This document shows, piece by piece, positions 62,688-64,000 of a stretch of DNA of 64,000 nt. The notes under the pieces were generated by a model. The model had not been told where the DNA came from. It made no database searches and worked only from the letters and a program-made list of their open reading frames with translations. The stretch is from Pacificispira spongiicola (GTDB lineage Bacteria > Pseudomonadota > Alphaproteobacteria > UBA8366 > Aestuariispiraceae): NCBI RefSeq assembly GCF_012926505.1, contig NZ_JABBNT010000004.1, positions 1 through 64,000 of the forward strand, written 5' to 3'. Every line of letters begins with the position of its first letter. Position 1 is the first letter of the stretch. Both the position numbers and the translations under genes were made by a program.

Positions 62688-63461
62688 TTATGCTGTCTTC
62701 CCGCCATGAGCCGCGGCGGTGCGGGCCTTCAGGTCGCGCAGGACCGTCAGTTCTTCTTCCGTCGGCGGCGGCGTCTCGGCCACGCTGTCCGCATATTTGA
62801 TTTCCCAGCCCACGGTCTCCGCCATCTGCGCGCGGGTCACGCCGGGATGAAGGGAAGTCACGGTGAATTCCTTGGTCACCGGATCCGGTTCCCAGATCGC
62901 CAGATCGGTCATCAGGCGGCTGGGGCCCTTCGTCTTGATGCCCATGCGTTCTCGTTCGTCGCCGCCCTTGCCGAAGCCGAAGGAGGTGACGAAATCGATC
63001 TTGTCGACCATGCCGCGCGGCGTCTGTTTCAGGGTGATGAAGATTTCACCGCAGGAAACCGCGATTTCCGGCGCGCCGCCGCCGCCCGGCAGGCGGACCT
63101 TGGGCGAGTCGTAATCGCCGACGATGGTCGTGTTGATATTGCCGAACTTGTCCAACTGCGCGGCGCCCAGGAAACCGATGGTGATCCGCCCGCCTTGCAG
63201 CCAGTAACGGAACATCTCCGGCACCGAAACGGTGGTCAGGGCGGTTTCGCACAATTCCCCATCGCCGATGGACAGCGGCAGGACATTGGGCTTCGTATTG
63301 ATCGTGCCGCTTTCGTAGATCAGCGTGATATCCGGCGCATGGGTCAGCCGCGCCAGATTGCAGGCCGCCGACGGCGCGCCGATGCCGACGAAGCAGACAT
63401 CGGAGTTCTTGAGCGCACGGGCCGCCGCGACGGTCATCATTTCATCGGGTTTATAATCCAT
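62688..63461 (-). CDS. CoA-transferase family subunit beta (IpdB/GctB-like)
   Basis: The 257-residue protein of the class I CoA-transferase superfamily has VCFVGIGAPSAACNLARLTH at the N-terminus, YESGTINTKP where the catalytic Glu loop of glutaconate-type transferases lies, and LGAAQLDKFGNINTTIVGDY. The pattern resembles IpdB, which works in steroid ring cleavage, as well as glutaconate CoA-transferase subunit B. It is the partner of the alpha-subunit gene that ends 1 bp upstream. Substrate undecided. Confidence 0.87.
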   Translation of the reverse strand: MDYKPDEMMTVAAARALKNSDVCFVGIGAPSAACNLARLTHAPDITLIYESGTINTKPNVLPLSIGDGELCETALTTVSVPEMFRYWLQGGRITIGFLGAAQLDKFGNINTTIVGDYDSPKVRLPGGGGAPEIAVSCGEIFITLKQTPRGMVDKIDFVTSFGFGKGGDERERMGIKTKGPSRLMTDLAIWEPDPVTKEFTVTSLHPGVTRAQMAETVGWEIKYADSVAETPPPTEEELTVLRDLKARTAAAHGGKTA

Positions 63462-63462
63462 C

Positions 63463-64000
63463 TTACAGACCCTCCACGCGGGACGCGAAAATCTCCGGCC
63501 CGACCTTCAGGACGTTTTCTTCCATCCAGGCAAGGAAGGCATCGCGGTCCGCCGCGATCGGGTCCCAGTCGATATAGTATTTGTTGTCGCGCGGATAATA
63601 ACCCTGGGCATAGCTGGGATGCGCTCCGCCTGTTACCTGGGCGATGCTGGTCACCGTCCAATGCGGCAGGACGCAGGCATTGGGATGCGGGTTCAGGTCG
63701 TCGACGATTTCCTCCACCGTCACGATGGACCGCTTGCTGGCCAGGATGCATTCCTTCTGCACACCGACGATGCCTTCGATCAGAACGTTGCCCTGACGGT
63801 CCGCCTTTTGCGCGTGGATGACGCCGACATCCGGATTCATGGCCGGGACCGCCGCCAGTTCCTCGCCCGTGAAGGGGCAGGTGACGGATTTGATGTTCGG
63901 GTTCACCCGTTTCAGCTCCGCGCCCAGATAACCTCGGAAGATGGCGCAGGGCAGTCCCGCCGCCCCGGCCTCATAGGCATTGGCCATGGCGGCGTGGGAA
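63463..64000 (-). CDS. CoA-transferase family subunit alpha (IpdA-like), 5' part outside the window
   Basis: The C-terminal 178 or so residues are visible and the frame stays open to the window edge. Conserved parts include GLPCAIFRGYLGAEL, KSVTCPFTGEELAAVPAMNPDV, HAQKADRQGNVLIEGI and the final HPSYAQGYYPRDN. These match the alpha subunits of IpdAB/GctAB-type enzymes. An ATG at 63987 is internal: the protein clearly begins beyond position 64000. It is directly followed by the beta subunit gene. Confidence 0.85.
   Translation of the reverse strand, partial: SHAAMANAYEAGAAGLPCAIFRGYLGAELKRVNPNIKSVTCPFTGEELAAVPAMNPDVGVIHAQKADRQGNVLIEGIVGVQKECILASKRSIVTVEEIVDDLNPHPNACVLPHWTVTSIAQVTGGAHPSYAQGYYPRDNKYYIDWDPIAADRDAFLAWMEENVLKVGPEIFASRVEGL

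Overview
The window looks like chromosomal DNA of a high-GC alphaproteobacterium, most likely in or near the Rhodospirillales. The grounds are the high G+C third-codon bias, the block twin-transmembrane protein / PduO adenosyltransferase / etfBA, the PhaR-type PHA genes, the Smo-type polyol operon and the general protein style. I cannot name a genus. I found no rRNA, tRNA, CRISPR array, IS element or phage gene. Sixty-one protein genes are called; the last one runs off the right edge.

Layout. 0.1-3.5 kb: a bufferin-type RiPP operon on the minus strand (Cys-rich precursor BufA, DUF692 iron enzyme BufB, DUF2063 partner BufC) followed by a Tat-exported dienelactone-hydrolase-like protein. 3.7-10 kb: upp, a 1081-residue membrane-anchored coiled-coil protein with TipN-like topology, and a PAS-GGDEF-EAL protein. 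10-14.2 kb: PHA metabolism (phaR, a phasin-like protein, a PHA-synthase-like hydrolase that overlaps it by 272 bp in another frame, phaA) and an ACT protein. 14.3-19 kb: nitrilase-family hydrolase, small membrane proteins, cobalamin adenosyltransferase, etfB-etfA and a strong terminator. 19-20.6 kb: an HI0933-type flavoprotein and a carboxymuconolactone-decarboxylase-like protein.

20.7-35.6 kb is the most unusual block: thirteen minus-strand genes with short gaps. In transcription order they are cytochrome P450, [3Fe-4S] ferredoxin, ferredoxin reductase, two glutamine-synthetase-like ligases, a PAS protein, a sigma-54 activator, a polyamine-type ABC transporter (binding protein, ATPase, two permeases), a PuuC-like aldehyde dehydrogenase and a divergent, short sigma-54 (RpoN) paralogue. 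A GG-N10-GC element with an adjacent IHF-like site lies just before the first gene. I read it as an amine import and gamma-glutamylation pathway in which a P450 system may replace the usual amine oxidase, run by its own sigma factor. The substrate is unknown.

35.9-50.4 kb: hexitol/pentitol catabolism. Aldolase and fructokinase are transcribed leftward. A SorC-family regulator, SmoEFGK transporter, SmoS, MtlK, a HAD phosphatase, a ribulokinase-like FGGY kinase, XylB and a PfkB kinase are transcribed rightward. Two matching operator candidates lie at the control points. 50.6-54 kb: an ExbB-ExbD-ExbD-TonB operon with Fur-like boxes on both sides and an AraC regulator; the second ExbD has Asn in place of the essential membrane Asp. 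54-58.5 kb: LysR regulator, gamma-butyrobetaine-hydroxylase-like dioxygenase, MarR regulator and an FAD oxidoreductase. 58.5-60.3 kb: a strikingly AT-rich SIR2-domain gene, probably an acquired antiphage gene, closed by a bidirectional terminator. 60.3-64 kb: a chemoreceptor and an IpdAB-like CoA-transferase pair.
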